Source: Clostridiales bacterium (GTDB lineage: Bacteria; Bacillota; Clostridia; Oscillospirales; Oscillospiraceae). From it: DNA of 64,000 nt. Numbering within the stretch: position 1 is the stretch's first letter; every line of letters begins with the position of its first letter. The position numbers and the translations under genes are program-made. The notes below the pieces were generated by a model, which saw nothing but the letters and a program-made list of their open reading frames with translations, was not told the origin of the DNA and searched no databases. Below are positions 52,147 through 60,252 of this stretch, piece by piece. Location: NCBI GenBank assembly GCA_004558025.1, contig SFEG01000006.1:1-64000 (forward strand), written 5' to 3'.

Positions 52147-52593
52147 TTATTTTCTTCTGCGTGAGCGGCCGCGGTCGGCATACATGCGATTATCCGCAAT
52201 GCGGCTGTCGGAATCCTTCATGAACTGCTTGAGCTTATCCTCGAAGGCCTGATCCTCCGTCGGCGCAGCGACCTGACCCGTAGGCTGGGCGGATTGCTGC
52301 TGCGGTCTCGGCGCGGCGGAGCACTGCTGAGAAGGCGCGCGCTTCCGCGGCGCTTCCTGAGCTTCCTCGGCGCGCTTTATGGAGAGATTTATCTTATCCC
52401 CGTTTATGCCGATGACCTTGACCTTGACAGTCTGACCGACGCTGACAAACTGCGCAACGTCGCTTACAAAAGTGTTTGCGATCTCGGAAATATGCACGAG
52501 ACCGCTCTTGCCTCCGGGCAGATTGACAAAAGCGCCGAACTTTGTTACGCCGCTTACCTTGCCTTCCAGCACCGCTCCCACTTCAGGCTGCAT
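52147..52593 (-). CDS. yabR: S1 RNA-binding domain protein (YabR-like)
   Basis: 148 residues. The S1 domain (1-75) has GAVLEGKVSGVTKFGAFVNL, GLVHISEIA and VGQTVKVKVIGINGDKINLS. The rest is a Gln/Ala/Pro/Arg-rich linker and an acidic-basic tail ending RGRSRRRK. In Firmicutes this gene follows divIC in the yabP-yabQ-divIC-yabR block, exactly as here (3-nt gap). It is thought to bind RNA or ribosomes; the precise role is not established. Confidence 0.92.
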   Translation of the reverse strand: MQPEVGAVLEGKVSGVTKFGAFVNLPGGKSGLVHISEIANTFVSDVAQFVSVGQTVKVKVIGINGDKINLSIKRAEEAQEAPRKRAPSQQCSAAPRPQQQSAQPTGQVAAPTEDQAFEDKLKQFMKDSDSRIADNRMYADRGRSRRRK

Positions 52594-52596
52594 ATT

Positions 52597-52869
52597 TTAT
52601 CCCCTTATATCTCTGAATATCTTTTCATCCGCGCCGATAAGCCTGAGTCTGCGCTCTGCCAGACTCTCTATACCGTCGTCGGTATCAATGTCCTGCATCT
52701 GCTCCTCAAGATATGCGCCCTCTGCCTGCGCCTCGGTGATCTCCGCCCGCAGAGCGCTCGTCTGCTCCATTGCGTCGGCGAGGTCGCGCTTGAGGCTGAC
52801 CAGGTTCAGAATAGCATATACGGCAAGCATCGTCAATGCCAGACCGACGATCGTCGTCGATTTTTTCAT
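52597..52869 (-). CDS. divIC: Septum formation initiator DivIC
   Basis: 90 residues: short N-terminus, one membrane helix (about 7-25), then a coiled coil (KRDLADAMEQTSALRAEITE, then AYLEEQMQDIDT) and a conserved end ADEKIFRDI. DivIC partners FtsL and DivIB in the divisome. Its first 55 codons overlap the extended yabQ frame, which is unusual. It is directly upstream of yabR, as in Bacillus. Confidence 0.92.
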   Translation of the reverse strand: MKKSTTIVGLALTMLAVYAILNLVSLKRDLADAMEQTSALRAEITEAQAEGAYLEEQMQDIDTDDGIESLAERRLRLIGADEKIFRDIRG

Positions 52870-53299
52870 CCTGCTCCGCTTTTCTCCTTTTGCTGCTTTG
52901 TTTTTTCATTGTATACCAGTTAAAGGCTTTTGAAAAGCATTTTTTGACGGCATCGGAAAATTTTTTTGAAATCTTCTTCGCAGGAGCGAAAATTCGGGCT
53001 ATGAAGCCCGTCAAACGCACAAAAACCGGCAGTATCACAGGACTCAGCAGAGCCATATATGCCGCAAAGCCTGCCGCCGCTGCGCAGAACATGAATATGT
53101 GAACTCCACCCTGCCCAATGTCCATGCCGAGAATGAACAGCGCAAACAGCAGCGCCGCGCAAAAAAGCATATCGAGCGCCGCATTTCTATGCAGCATCCG
53201 GCGCAGTGCGCGAAACACATCATATGTAATGCCAAGTTCAAAGCCGGTCAGGGTCGATACCGCAAGCTGTGCGAGCTGAAGCGAAACTTCAAGGTGCAT
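52706..53299 (-). CDS. yabQ: Spore cortex biosynthesis protein YabQ, with tail overlapping divIC
   Basis: 197 codons as read. Residues 1-105 give the YabQ membrane domain with about four hydrophobic segments (GFELGITYDVFRALRR at the start is characteristic). The basic tail (KKISKKFSDAVKKC...KKQSSKRRKAEQDEKIDDDRR) then runs 164 nt into divIC in another frame; that last part is Arg/Gly-rich and looks like a shadow. The functional protein probably ends, or once ended, near the divIC start. YabQ is needed for cortex formation in Bacillus. Confidence 0.85.
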   Translation of the reverse strand: MHLEVSLQLAQLAVSTLTGFELGITYDVFRALRRMLHRNAALDMLFCAALLFALFILGMDIGQGGVHIFMFCAAAAGFAAYMALLSPVILPVFVRLTGFIARIFAPAKKISKKFSDAVKKCFSKAFNWYTMKKQSSKRRKAEQDEKIDDDRRSGIDDACRICYSEPGQPQARPRRRNGADERSAGGDHRGAGRGRIS

Positions 53300-53581
53300 T
53301 TATCCGAAAAGCTTCTGCCAGAAGCCGCCCGAGGGGGCTTTGTCCTCGTAGCTGAGCTCGCTTATGCTGCCCTCGACGCTCAGCTGCCCGACATCGAGGC
53401 TTATCTTGCCTATGTGCAGGCCGCTGCCGCGCACAATTAGGTCTCCCCTGCTCGTGTTCATAACGATCACGTTCTCATCAAAGCTCTCAACGTCCTCAAC
53501 GCCGGTCACATTGAGCCGTGCTCTGTCCTCCATGCTTATGCTGTGCGCCTTTGCGCTCTGCTGTTTTTCCTCATACGCCAT
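53300..53581 (-). CDS. yabP: Sporulation protein YabP
   Basis: 93 residues from ATG 53581 (AAAGGAGGGTGCAGC upstream). NVTGVEDVESFDENVIVMNT is followed by RGDLIVRGSGLHIGKISLDV and GQLSVEGSISELSYE, the YabP domain strands. YabP is a spore cortex or coat protein under sigma-E in Bacillus. yabQ starts on the base after its stop codon, and divIC and yabR follow, the conserved order. Confidence 0.93.
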   Translation of the reverse strand: MAYEEKQQSAKAHSISMEDRARLNVTGVEDVESFDENVIVMNTSRGDLIVRGSGLHIGKISLDVGQLSVEGSISELSYEDKAPSGGFWQKLFG

Positions 53582-53624
53582 GCTGCACCCTCCTTTTTTG
53601 TACAAGCATATGAGATCGCAAAAC

Positions 53625-53655
53625 AAAAAATGCACTCTTTTCAGAGTGCATTTTC
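53625..53655 (-). terminator. Terminator overlapping the end of the DUF523 gene
   Basis: AAATGCACTCT with its complement AGAGTGCATTT around TTTTC; the stem includes the last codons of the DUF523 gene, and a T-run follows on the minus strand. It separates the DUF523 unit from yabP. Confidence 0.75.
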
Positions 53656-54069
53656 ATTCATTATTTTAATGCCGTGCGCTTTGAGCAGCTCGGCGGTGAC
53701 ACCGTCGCCGCCAGCGAGCGTTCCCGTGAACGTGCCGTCGTAGATCGTTCCGCTTCCGCAGGATGGGCTGTTTGCCTTGAGTATCGCGGTTTTTACATTG
53801 AAAAGCCGCGCGAGATAAAGCGCCGCCTCGGCGCCTTTATTAAACTGCGCCGTCACGTCCACTCCGGTTTTGGAAACGACCCTGTCGCCCAGCCGCTCGG
53901 ACGGGGTGCGCGGCGTGGTGAGTCCGCCGTAGCACTCGGGGCACACGGGGATGAGCTCGTACTGCGACACGAGCTTTCCTATCGTTTCATCCGGCAGGCG
54001 GTTATTTCCGCCGTCGTATTTGCAGTTCACGCCTAAAAGGCAGGCGGATATCATGGCTTTTTCCTTCAT
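53641..54069 (-). CDS. DUF523 family protein
   Basis: 142 residues. MISACLLGVNCKYDG, CPECYGGLTTPR, and KANSPSCGSGTIYDGTFTG are the family's Cys-containing signatures; the conserved Cys residues suggest a metal or cluster site or a redox enzyme. The family is common across bacteria, sometimes fused to DUF1722, and no reaction is established. Its start overlaps the rhomboid gene stop by 4 nt and its own end forms part of a terminator stem. Confidence 0.9.
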   Translation of the reverse strand: MKEKAMISACLLGVNCKYDGGNNRLPDETIGKLVSQYELIPVCPECYGGLTTPRTPSERLGDRVVSKTGVDVTAQFNKGAEAALYLARLFNVKTAILKANSPSCGSGTIYDGTFTGTLAGGDGVTAELLKAHGIKIMNENAL

Positions 54070-54626
54070 CGTCTTCTCAGCCCCAGCACCGCGCCGCAGA
54101 TGCCGCCGATTATATGCGTAAGCTGCGAGACGTTATCCTTGAGCATAACTCCGTCAACTATCTCGCTGCCGAGGTAGAGGACAAGCACGAGGATGAGCGT
54201 TATGGGTATGCAGCCGTCGCGCATTCCGGCAAGCGAGGCCATGACTATCATCATGAAGACGATGCCCGACGCGCCCATAAGCATCGAGCCTGGGAACAGG
54301 AACCAGTAAACAAGGCCGGACACGAGCGCCGTTATGACGATGGCGCTCAAAAGATTGCGGCTGCCGTACTTCTCCTCAAGTCCGGGTCCGACGACAAGGA
54401 TCATCATCATATTGCCTATGTAGTGGTCATAGTCAACATGGCCGAGGACGTGCAGGAAAAAGCGCGGATATGTGAGTATATCCGACAGCGACGAGTGCCA
54501 CACGCTGAAAAGATATGTATCCGTCCAGCCGTTTGTCAGCCTGCCGAGCAGCAGCGCAAGCAGCGATATAAGCGCGAAGGTAAGCGTCACGGGGGCATTG
54601 TATTGAAGTCTGAACAGTCTTTTCAT
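54066..54626 (-). CDS. Rhomboid family intramembrane serine protease
   Basis: 186 residues, six hydrophobic segments. The rhomboid catalytic features are present: HVDYDHYIGNMMMI (H...N loop of helix 2), GASG with the nucleophile Ser in helix 4, and the base His in LTHIIGGICGAVLG of helix 6. It cleaves substrates within the membrane; the targets are unknown. It is short, lacking any extra domain. It is joined by ATGA overlaps to the macro-domain gene upstream and DUF523 downstream. Confidence 0.9.
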   Translation of the reverse strand: MKRLFRLQYNAPVTLTFALISLLALLLGRLTNGWTDTYLFSVWHSSLSDILTYPRFFLHVLGHVDYDHYIGNMMMILVVGPGLEEKYGSRNLLSAIVITALVSGLVYWFLFPGSMLMGASGIVFMMIVMASLAGMRDGCIPITLILVLVLYLGSEIVDGVMLKDNVSQLTHIIGGICGAVLGLRRR

Positions 54627-55135
54627 TTGAGCTTCTCCAACGCTTTTTCGTAGTATCCCTTTGTGCGCTCGTCAAAGCAGACCATGCGCACGCGCTCTAT
54701 CTCCGGGTGCTCGAAGAGATACTCGGCGATGGTTTTTATCGCGATCTCCGACGCCTTTTCAAGCGGGAAATGATAAACTCCGGTGGATATCGACGGAAAA
54801 TCAACGGTTTTGCAGCCGTTTTCCGACGCGAGCACAAGGCAATTACGGTAGCAGGAGCGAAGCTTGTCCGCCTCATCCTTATTGCCGCCGTGCCAGACCG
54901 GGCCGGGCGTGTGTATAACGTACTTTGCCGGGAGCTTATAGCCGCGGGTTATCTTCGCCTCGCCTGTTTTGCAGCCTCCCAATGTGCGGCACTCGGCCAG
55001 AAGCTCGGGGCCTGCCGCTCTGTGGATAGCGCCGTCGACTCCGCCGCCGCCGAGCAGCGAGCAGTTTGCGGCGTTTACGATAGCATCGACGCTCTGCTTT
55101 GTTATATCGCCCTGAATTATCTCTATCTTAGCCAT
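54623..55135 (-). CDS. Macro domain ADP-ribose hydrolase (YmdB/O-acetyl-ADP-ribose deacetylase type)
   Basis: 170 residues from ATG 55135 (GAGGTGCTGT upstream). QGDITKQSVDAIVNAANCSL followed by LGGGGVDGAIHRAAG and SISTGVYHFPLEKASEIA are the complete macro-domain motifs. Such proteins hydrolyse O-acetyl-ADP-ribose or reverse mono-ADP-ribosylation. No ADP-ribosyltransferase partner is adjacent. It lies 8 nt after the threonine aldolase stop in a run of overlapping genes. Confidence 0.94.
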   Translation of the reverse strand: MAKIEIIQGDITKQSVDAIVNAANCSLLGGGGVDGAIHRAAGPELLAECRTLGGCKTGEAKITRGYKLPAKYVIHTPGPVWHGGNKDEADKLRSCYRNCLVLASENGCKTVDFPSISTGVYHFPLEKASEIAIKTIAEYLFEHPEIERVRMVCFDERTKGYYEKALEKLK

Positions 55136-55143
55136 ACAGCACC

Positions 55144-56175
55144 TCAAAAGTTTTTTATATCGGCAATGAGCGCATCAACATCGCTCTCCTTGCTCGCCCA
55201 GCTCGTGCAGAATCGCACCACCGCGCCGCCGTCGGGCAGCGGAGCCTGTATCGAAAAGCTGTACTTTTCGCGCAGAGCCTCAAGCTGAGCCTTATTAAGT
55301 ATCGGGAAAAGCTGATTTGTCGGCGAAGGATACGCAAACTCTATGCCCTTTGCCTCGAAAGCCGCGCGAAGGCGCGCCGCCTGCGTTACCTCACGGCGAC
55401 CGATCTTATAATACAGGCCGTCGGTAAACAGTGTGTCGAACTGAAGCCCTAGAAGTCTGCCCTTGGCAAACATGCCGCCGCGCTGCTTTATGATATAGCG
55501 AAAGTCCTTTTTTATCGCGGCATTTTTGATAACGACAGCTTCGCCGAACAGAGCGCCGTGCTTTGTTCCGCCGATGTAGAACACGTCGCAAAGCCGTGCA
55601 AGGTCGCGCAGAGTCGGCGTTCCCTCGCAGGCAAGCGCGCAGGAAAGGCGCGCACCGTCTGCAAACAGCAGCACACCGAGCTCGCGGCAGGTTCTGCTCA
55701 TTTCCTCAAGCTCGGAAAGCGAATACACCGTTCCGGTCTCCGTCGGCTGCGAGATATAGACCATGGCAGGCTGGACGATATGCTCAAACGACTCATCAGC
55801 TCTGTGGCGCAGAACGCAGTCCCTGACATCGGCGGCATTTATCTTGCCGTCAACTGTCGGCAAAGTTATGACCTTGTGACCCGTGGCCTCAATAGCGCCT
55901 GTTTCATGAGCTTCTATGTGCGCGGTCTCGGCCGCCATGATGCCCTGATGCGGGCGCAGTGCGGCGGCAATTACCGTTAGATTTGCCTGAGTTCCGCCGA
56001 CAAGGAAGTGAACGTCCGCGTCAAAGGCATCGCACTCGAGCTTTATCTTCTCTCGGGCGGCGCGGCAGTAGGGGTCTGTGCCGTAGCCTGCTGTCTGCTC
56101 ATAATTTGTTTCAATGAGCCTGCTCATTATCTCGGGCACTGCGCCCTCGAGATAGTCGCTTTCAAATCTTATCAT
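55144..56175 (-). CDS. ltaE: Low-specificity L-threonine aldolase
   Basis: 343 residues, fold type I PLP enzyme. GTDPYCRAAREKI opens the family's N-terminal motif; HFLVGGTQANLTVIAAAL is the cofactor-binding start, and IGGTKHGALFGEAVVI holds the PLP Lys. It cleaves L-threonine or L-allo-threonine to glycine and acetaldehyde. The start overlaps the clp gene stop (ATGA). Confidence 0.94.
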   Translation of the reverse strand: MIRFESDYLEGAVPEIMSRLIETNYEQTAGYGTDPYCRAAREKIKLECDAFDADVHFLVGGTQANLTVIAAALRPHQGIMAAETAHIEAHETGAIEATGHKVITLPTVDGKINAADVRDCVLRHRADESFEHIVQPAMVYISQPTETGTVYSLSELEEMSRTCRELGVLLFADGARLSCALACEGTPTLRDLARLCDVFYIGGTKHGALFGEAVVIKNAAIKKDFRYIIKQRGGMFAKGRLLGLQFDTLFTDGLYYKIGRREVTQAARLRAAFEAKGIEFAYPSPTNQLFPILNKAQLEALREKYSFSIQAPLPDGGAVVRFCTSWASKESDVDALIADIKNF

Positions 56176-58523
56176 CGGCTCACCTCCACGGTGACTCCGT
56201 TGTCACCGGCGCTGACGTATATCTTCTCCGCGTCCTCGCCGCGGCAGTCGATGATCTTCTGCGCGATGGCATCCTCGACATCCTTCTGGATGGTGCGGCG
56301 CAGATTACGCGCACCGTACACGACGGAGTAGCTCTTTTTGACAAGGTAGTCGATGAGCTCCTCGCTCCAGGTCATGCTTATGCCGCGCTCGGCAATAGCG
56401 TCGCGGGTTTCGGTGAGCATGAGCCCTGCTATGCTGCGGAAGTTTTCCTCGGAAAGGCTGTTGAAGTAAACGATCTCGTCGACGCGGTTTATGAACTCGG
56501 GGCGCAGGAAGTCGTTTAATGCCTTGAGCGCACGCTCGCGGCCCATATCGTTTACCGTACCGCCGAAGCCCATCGCGCCGCTCTTGGTATTGGAGCCGGC
56601 GTTTGTGGTCATGACGATGACGGTGTTTTCAAAATTTACCGTTCTGCCCTGAGCATCGGTGATCCTGCCGTCGTCGAGTATCTGCAGGAGGATGTTCAGA
56701 ACGTCGGGGTGTGCCTTTTCTATCTCGTCAAACAGAACGACGGAATACGGCTTGCGGCGTATCTTCTCGGTGAGCTGACCGGCTTCATCGTAGCCGACAT
56801 AGCCCGGGGGCGAGCCGATGATGCGCGAGACGCTGAACTTTTCCATGAACTCGGACATGTCAAGGCGTATAAGCGACTCGGGCGAGTCGAAAAGATCGGC
56901 TGCCAGACGCTTTACGAGCTCGGTCTTGCCGACGCCCGTACCGCCGACAAATATGAAGCTCGTCGGCTTGCGCTTTGCCTTGAGGCCGACGCGCGAGCGC
57001 TTTATTGCCGCGCACACGGCGTTTACCGCCTCGTCCTGACCTACGATGTGCGCCTTCAGGCGCTTATCGAGCTCGGCAAGGCGCTCAAACTCATCCTCGC
57101 GTATGGATGAGGCCGGGATCTTCGTCCACAGCTCGATTATGCGGGCGAGGTTATCGACCGTGAGCTCGGGAACACCCTCAAGGTCGAGAGAGGCAAGCTC
57201 CTGCTCGCGCTGCATTTCCTTGCTGCGAAGCTCCGCTATGCGCTCGTAGCGCTTATCGAGAACATCGTCGGTAAGCTCCTCGCCCTTTGGTGCGTCGGCA
57301 CTCATGAGTGCCTCGCGCTCATATCGCAGATCGTCAAGATCCTTCTGAAGCTCCGCGCGGCGGACGATGCTTTTATCCTTGAGGTTTACATCCGAGCAGG
57401 CCTCGTCGATAAGGTCGATGGCCTTATCCGGCAGGAAGCGGTCGGTTATATAGCGCTCGGACATTTTGACCGCCTCGGCGCACATCTCGTCGGAAATTTT
57501 AACGCCGTGGTAGTCCTCATAGTATTTTCTTATGCCCTTGAGTATCTCGATGCTGTCGGCTACCGAGGGCTCGTTTATCGTAACGGGCTGGAATCTGCGC
57601 TCGAGCGCGGAGTCCTTTTCGATGTGTTTGCGATATTCTGTGAAGGTCGTCGCGCCGATGACCTGTATCTCGCCTCTTGAGAGCGCGGGCTTTAAGATAT
57701 TGGCCGCATTCATGCTGCCCTCGGCATCGCCCGCTCCGACAATATTATGCACCTCGTCGATGACGAGGATTATATTACCCTGCTTGCGAATCTCCTCGAT
57801 AAGCCCCTTCATGCGGCTTTCAAACTGACCCCTGAACTGCGTTCCGGCCACGAGCGCCGTGAGGTCGAGAAGGTATACCTCCTTGCCGCGCAGCTTATAC
57901 GGCACCCGGTCGAGCGCTATGCGCTGGGCAAGCCCCTCGGCAACTGCCGTTTTGCCGACGCCCGGCTCGCCGATAAGGCAGGGATTGTTCTTCTGACGGC
58001 GGTTGAGGATCTGAATGACGCGCTCGAGCTCCTCCTCGCGGCCTATCATATTGTCGAGCTTTCCCGCGCGGGCGCGGTCGGTAAGATTTATGCAGTAATT
58101 GTCCAAAAACTTACGTTTTTGCGGCTTTCCGCCCTCCTTTTGGGGCTGCTGAGGTGCGGAACCGGAATTATTCCCGCTCTCTGCCGGGGTGTTATTGCCG
58201 TTTCCGAACAATCTGTTCAAAAACGGGAAGGTCGCGGTCTTGCCGTCATCATCGCCGTCGGAGTCTCCGTCGCTGTCGGGATCGAGGCTCATGTCCATAA
58301 GGCTCTCAACGCCGTTCAGGGCGTTCATCATTTCTCCGCTGAGGTTATCGAGATCCTCATCGGATATGCCCATTTTTTCGATCATATCGTCAACGGGCTT
58401 TATGTGAAGCTCTCTTGCGCATTTGAGGCACAGTCCTTCGTTTTTCTGAACTCCGCCCTCAAGCTTGGTAATAAACACGACCGCGACGTTCTTGCCGCAG
58501 CGTGAGCACATTTTTGCTTGCAT
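56172..58523 (-). CDS. Clp protease ATPase, ClpE-like with N-terminal zinc finger
   Basis: 783 residues. The N-terminus has a CxxC zinc finger pair (MCSRCGKN and LCLKCAREL, residues 5-41), as in ClpE and McsA, then a Gly/Asn/Gln-rich linker (about 95-135) instead of the double Clp-N repeat of ClpC. Two AAA+ domains follow: GEPGVGKTAVAEG (D1) and GGTGVGKTELVKR (D2), with the ClpC/E-type middle coiled coil between. It unfolds substrates for ClpP. No ctsR or mcsAB genes are adjacent, unlike typical clpC operons. Confidence 0.92.
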   Translation of the reverse strand: MQAKMCSRCGKNVAVVFITKLEGGVQKNEGLCLKCARELHIKPVDDMIEKMGISDEDLDNLSGEMMNALNGVESLMDMSLDPDSDGDSDGDDDGKTATFPFLNRLFGNGNNTPAESGNNSGSAPQQPQKEGGKPQKRKFLDNYCINLTDRARAGKLDNMIGREEELERVIQILNRRQKNNPCLIGEPGVGKTAVAEGLAQRIALDRVPYKLRGKEVYLLDLTALVAGTQFRGQFESRMKGLIEEIRKQGNIILVIDEVHNIVGAGDAEGSMNAANILKPALSRGEIQVIGATTFTEYRKHIEKDSALERRFQPVTINEPSVADSIEILKGIRKYYEDYHGVKISDEMCAEAVKMSERYITDRFLPDKAIDLIDEACSDVNLKDKSIVRRAELQKDLDDLRYEREALMSADAPKGEELTDDVLDKRYERIAELRSKEMQREQELASLDLEGVPELTVDNLARIIELWTKIPASSIREDEFERLAELDKRLKAHIVGQDEAVNAVCAAIKRSRVGLKAKRKPTSFIFVGGTGVGKTELVKRLAADLFDSPESLIRLDMSEFMEKFSVSRIIGSPPGYVGYDEAGQLTEKIRRKPYSVVLFDEIEKAHPDVLNILLQILDDGRITDAQGRTVNFENTVIVMTTNAGSNTKSGAMGFGGTVNDMGRERALKALNDFLRPEFINRVDEIVYFNSLSEENFRSIAGLMLTETRDAIAERGISMTWSEELIDYLVKKSYSVVYGARNLRRTIQKDVEDAIAQKIIDCRGEDAEKIYVSAGDNGVTVEVSR

Positions 58524-58540
58524 GGTTTATCCTCCTGTAA

Positions 58541-59248
58541 TCAAAATATTTTGTCGGCCATATTGCTCAGCACGAGGAAAAATCTGCTGAACAGTCCGTC
58601 GTCCAATGTTTGCTTTCCTATCATATTGCCGCAGAAGCTTAGAAGCCAGCACAGCCCCGTGCAGTACACGCAGCCGCGCAAAAAGCCGAATGCGGCTCCT
58701 CCGTAGAGGTCAACATTCTCGTTATCGGTTATCCGAAAACGCAGACCGAATATCTGTTTTATAAGCGAAATAAGCAGCATTGCAAGCAGAAAGAATATCA
58801 CCGCACATATCGCGTAGGCGACAGCCTCGCTGCCGGCGTGAGCCGCCGCGGTCGTCGCATCTATCTCATAGTTCGAATATATTCTCTGCGCATTGCCGCA
58901 ATAGTTTTCCGCGCGCATCTCATTAAATCCGAGGCTTTCGAGGCAGCTTTCGGCATAGGGCGTCAAAAGCTCCGGGTCTTCCCTTATGGTATCCTCGATG
59001 CGCGTCTCGTCGATACCTGCGGCTCTTGCAGCCTCGGTTTCAAGCTGCGAGTCTATATACCCCGCGAGAAACGGGCGCAGCGGATACGCCATTGACGGTG
59101 CAGCGCTCGACGCTATCACAAGTCCGCATAAAGACGCGATAACGACGGCCGCAAGGCTTATTGCGGCGTTTACCGCTCCGCGCCTGTAGCCGCGCCATGT
59201 ACAATAAAATATTATTAGCAGCAGACTCAGTTCAATTACAAATCTCAT
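58541..59248 (-). CDS. CvpA family membrane protein
   Basis: 235 residues. MRFVIELSLLLIIFYCTWRG is followed by YRRGAVNAAISLAAVVIAS, the CvpA start with its conserved RG; a soluble helical insertion (about 60-125) and two more hydrophobic segments follow (AYAICAVIFFLLAMLLISLI, then GGAAFGFLRGCVYC). CvpA proteins affect envelope integrity and colicin V production, mechanism unclear. It lies between DUF5711 and clpE-like genes, a common Clostridial neighbourhood. Confidence 0.9.
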   Translation of the reverse strand: MRFVIELSLLLIIFYCTWRGYRRGAVNAAISLAAVVIASLCGLVIASSAAPSMAYPLRPFLAGYIDSQLETEAARAAGIDETRIEDTIREDPELLTPYAESCLESLGFNEMRAENYCGNAQRIYSNYEIDATTAAAHAGSEAVAYAICAVIFFLLAMLLISLIKQIFGLRFRITDNENVDLYGGAAFGFLRGCVYCTGLCWLLSFCGNMIGKQTLDDGLFSRFFLVLSNMADKIF

Positions 59249-59255
59249 GAGTTAT

Positions 59256-60245
59256 TCATTTCTCTATGCCCCACACGCTGCCTCCGCCGGCGGCGATGAC
59301 ATCGCCCTTATCGGTAAGCAGCACTTCCTTCGCTCCCGAAGCTTTTTCCGAGAGCAGAATTTTTGCCTTATCGCTGTATACACCCACGCCGTTTTGCGTG
59401 AGGATCGCTATCTGTTTATCTCGGCAGTCGAGAGACCAAAGCTCGCCGCCCGGCGATATTCTGCCTTTGATATCAAGGCCGTCATCGAGGATATAGACAT
59501 CTCCGACTCCGCCGGAAGCATGCTCCCTTACCTCTATTATGAGCTTTTTGTCAAGCACCCCGAATTCGCCGGTAATTTTTCCGGAAAACTCGCGTTTTCC
59601 ACAGTTCTTCCCCTCATCGCCGCAGACATACGCGCCGCGCTCGCCGATGCCGCAGACCCGCTCGCCGAGCCAAACGATATCGCGCAGGCCGGCACATTCA
59701 AAAAAGCCGCGCTCTTTCTCGCTGTCGAGCGAAAAAAGGCGTATACCCTCGTCCGTGAGCACCGCGAGGCGCTCCGAGTCCGGAGAAACGGCGGCGGATA
59801 TGAGGCGCTGCTTTGCGCAGTACCATTTATACAGCGGCTCCTTCTCCGGCGAATATACGGTAACGCTGCCCATATAGCCGGGCTCCTTCGTACACAGGGC
59901 GAGACAGCCCTTTTCGGAGAGTTCCGCGCAGATGATATCGTTATCCGTGCTTATGGCCTCGCCGTCGGAATATACGACGCTGCGCCCGCCCTCGGCATAT
60001 GCCGCAGCAGAAGCTCCGCCTTGCGCTATGTGCGCGGGCTTCAGCTCGAGCTTGAGCTCAAAGGTCTTTTCCCCCGCGCCGCTAAAGCATTTCACGCTGC
60101 CGGGGCCCGCCGTTAAAAGTCCGTTATCGCACACGGCGTAAGCGTCGGCCTCGCCGCAGATAAACGAGCCGGAAAGCTCCGTTTTTTCAGTGCAGGAGCA
60201 CAAGACAAGGCACAGAACGAAAATCGGGATAAGCGTTTTTTTCAT
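59256..60245 (-). CDS. DUF5711 family lipoprotein (beta-propeller-like)
   Basis: 329 residues. Signal peptide with lipobox LVLCSC (Cys18). The mature part is a run of short beta strands with a repeating pattern (GSFICGEADAYAVCDNGLLT, AAVSPDSERLAVLTDEGIRL, LWSLDCRDKQIAILTQNGVG) consistent with a six- or seven-bladed propeller, as in DUF5711. Encoded next to cvpA, a frequent pairing in Clostridia. Function unknown; probably a scaffold or ligand-binding surface protein. Confidence 0.85.
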   Translation of the reverse strand: MKKTLIPIFVLCLVLCSCTEKTELSGSFICGEADAYAVCDNGLLTAGPGSVKCFSGAGEKTFELKLELKPAHIAQGGASAAAYAEGGRSVVYSDGEAISTDNDIICAELSEKGCLALCTKEPGYMGSVTVYSPEKEPLYKWYCAKQRLISAAVSPDSERLAVLTDEGIRLFSLDSEKERGFFECAGLRDIVWLGERVCGIGERGAYVCGDEGKNCGKREFSGKITGEFGVLDKKLIIEVREHASGGVGDVYILDDGLDIKGRISPGGELWSLDCRDKQIAILTQNGVGVYSDKAKILLSEKASGAKEVLLTDKGDVIAAGGGSVWGIEK

Positions 60246-60252
60246 TAAGTAT

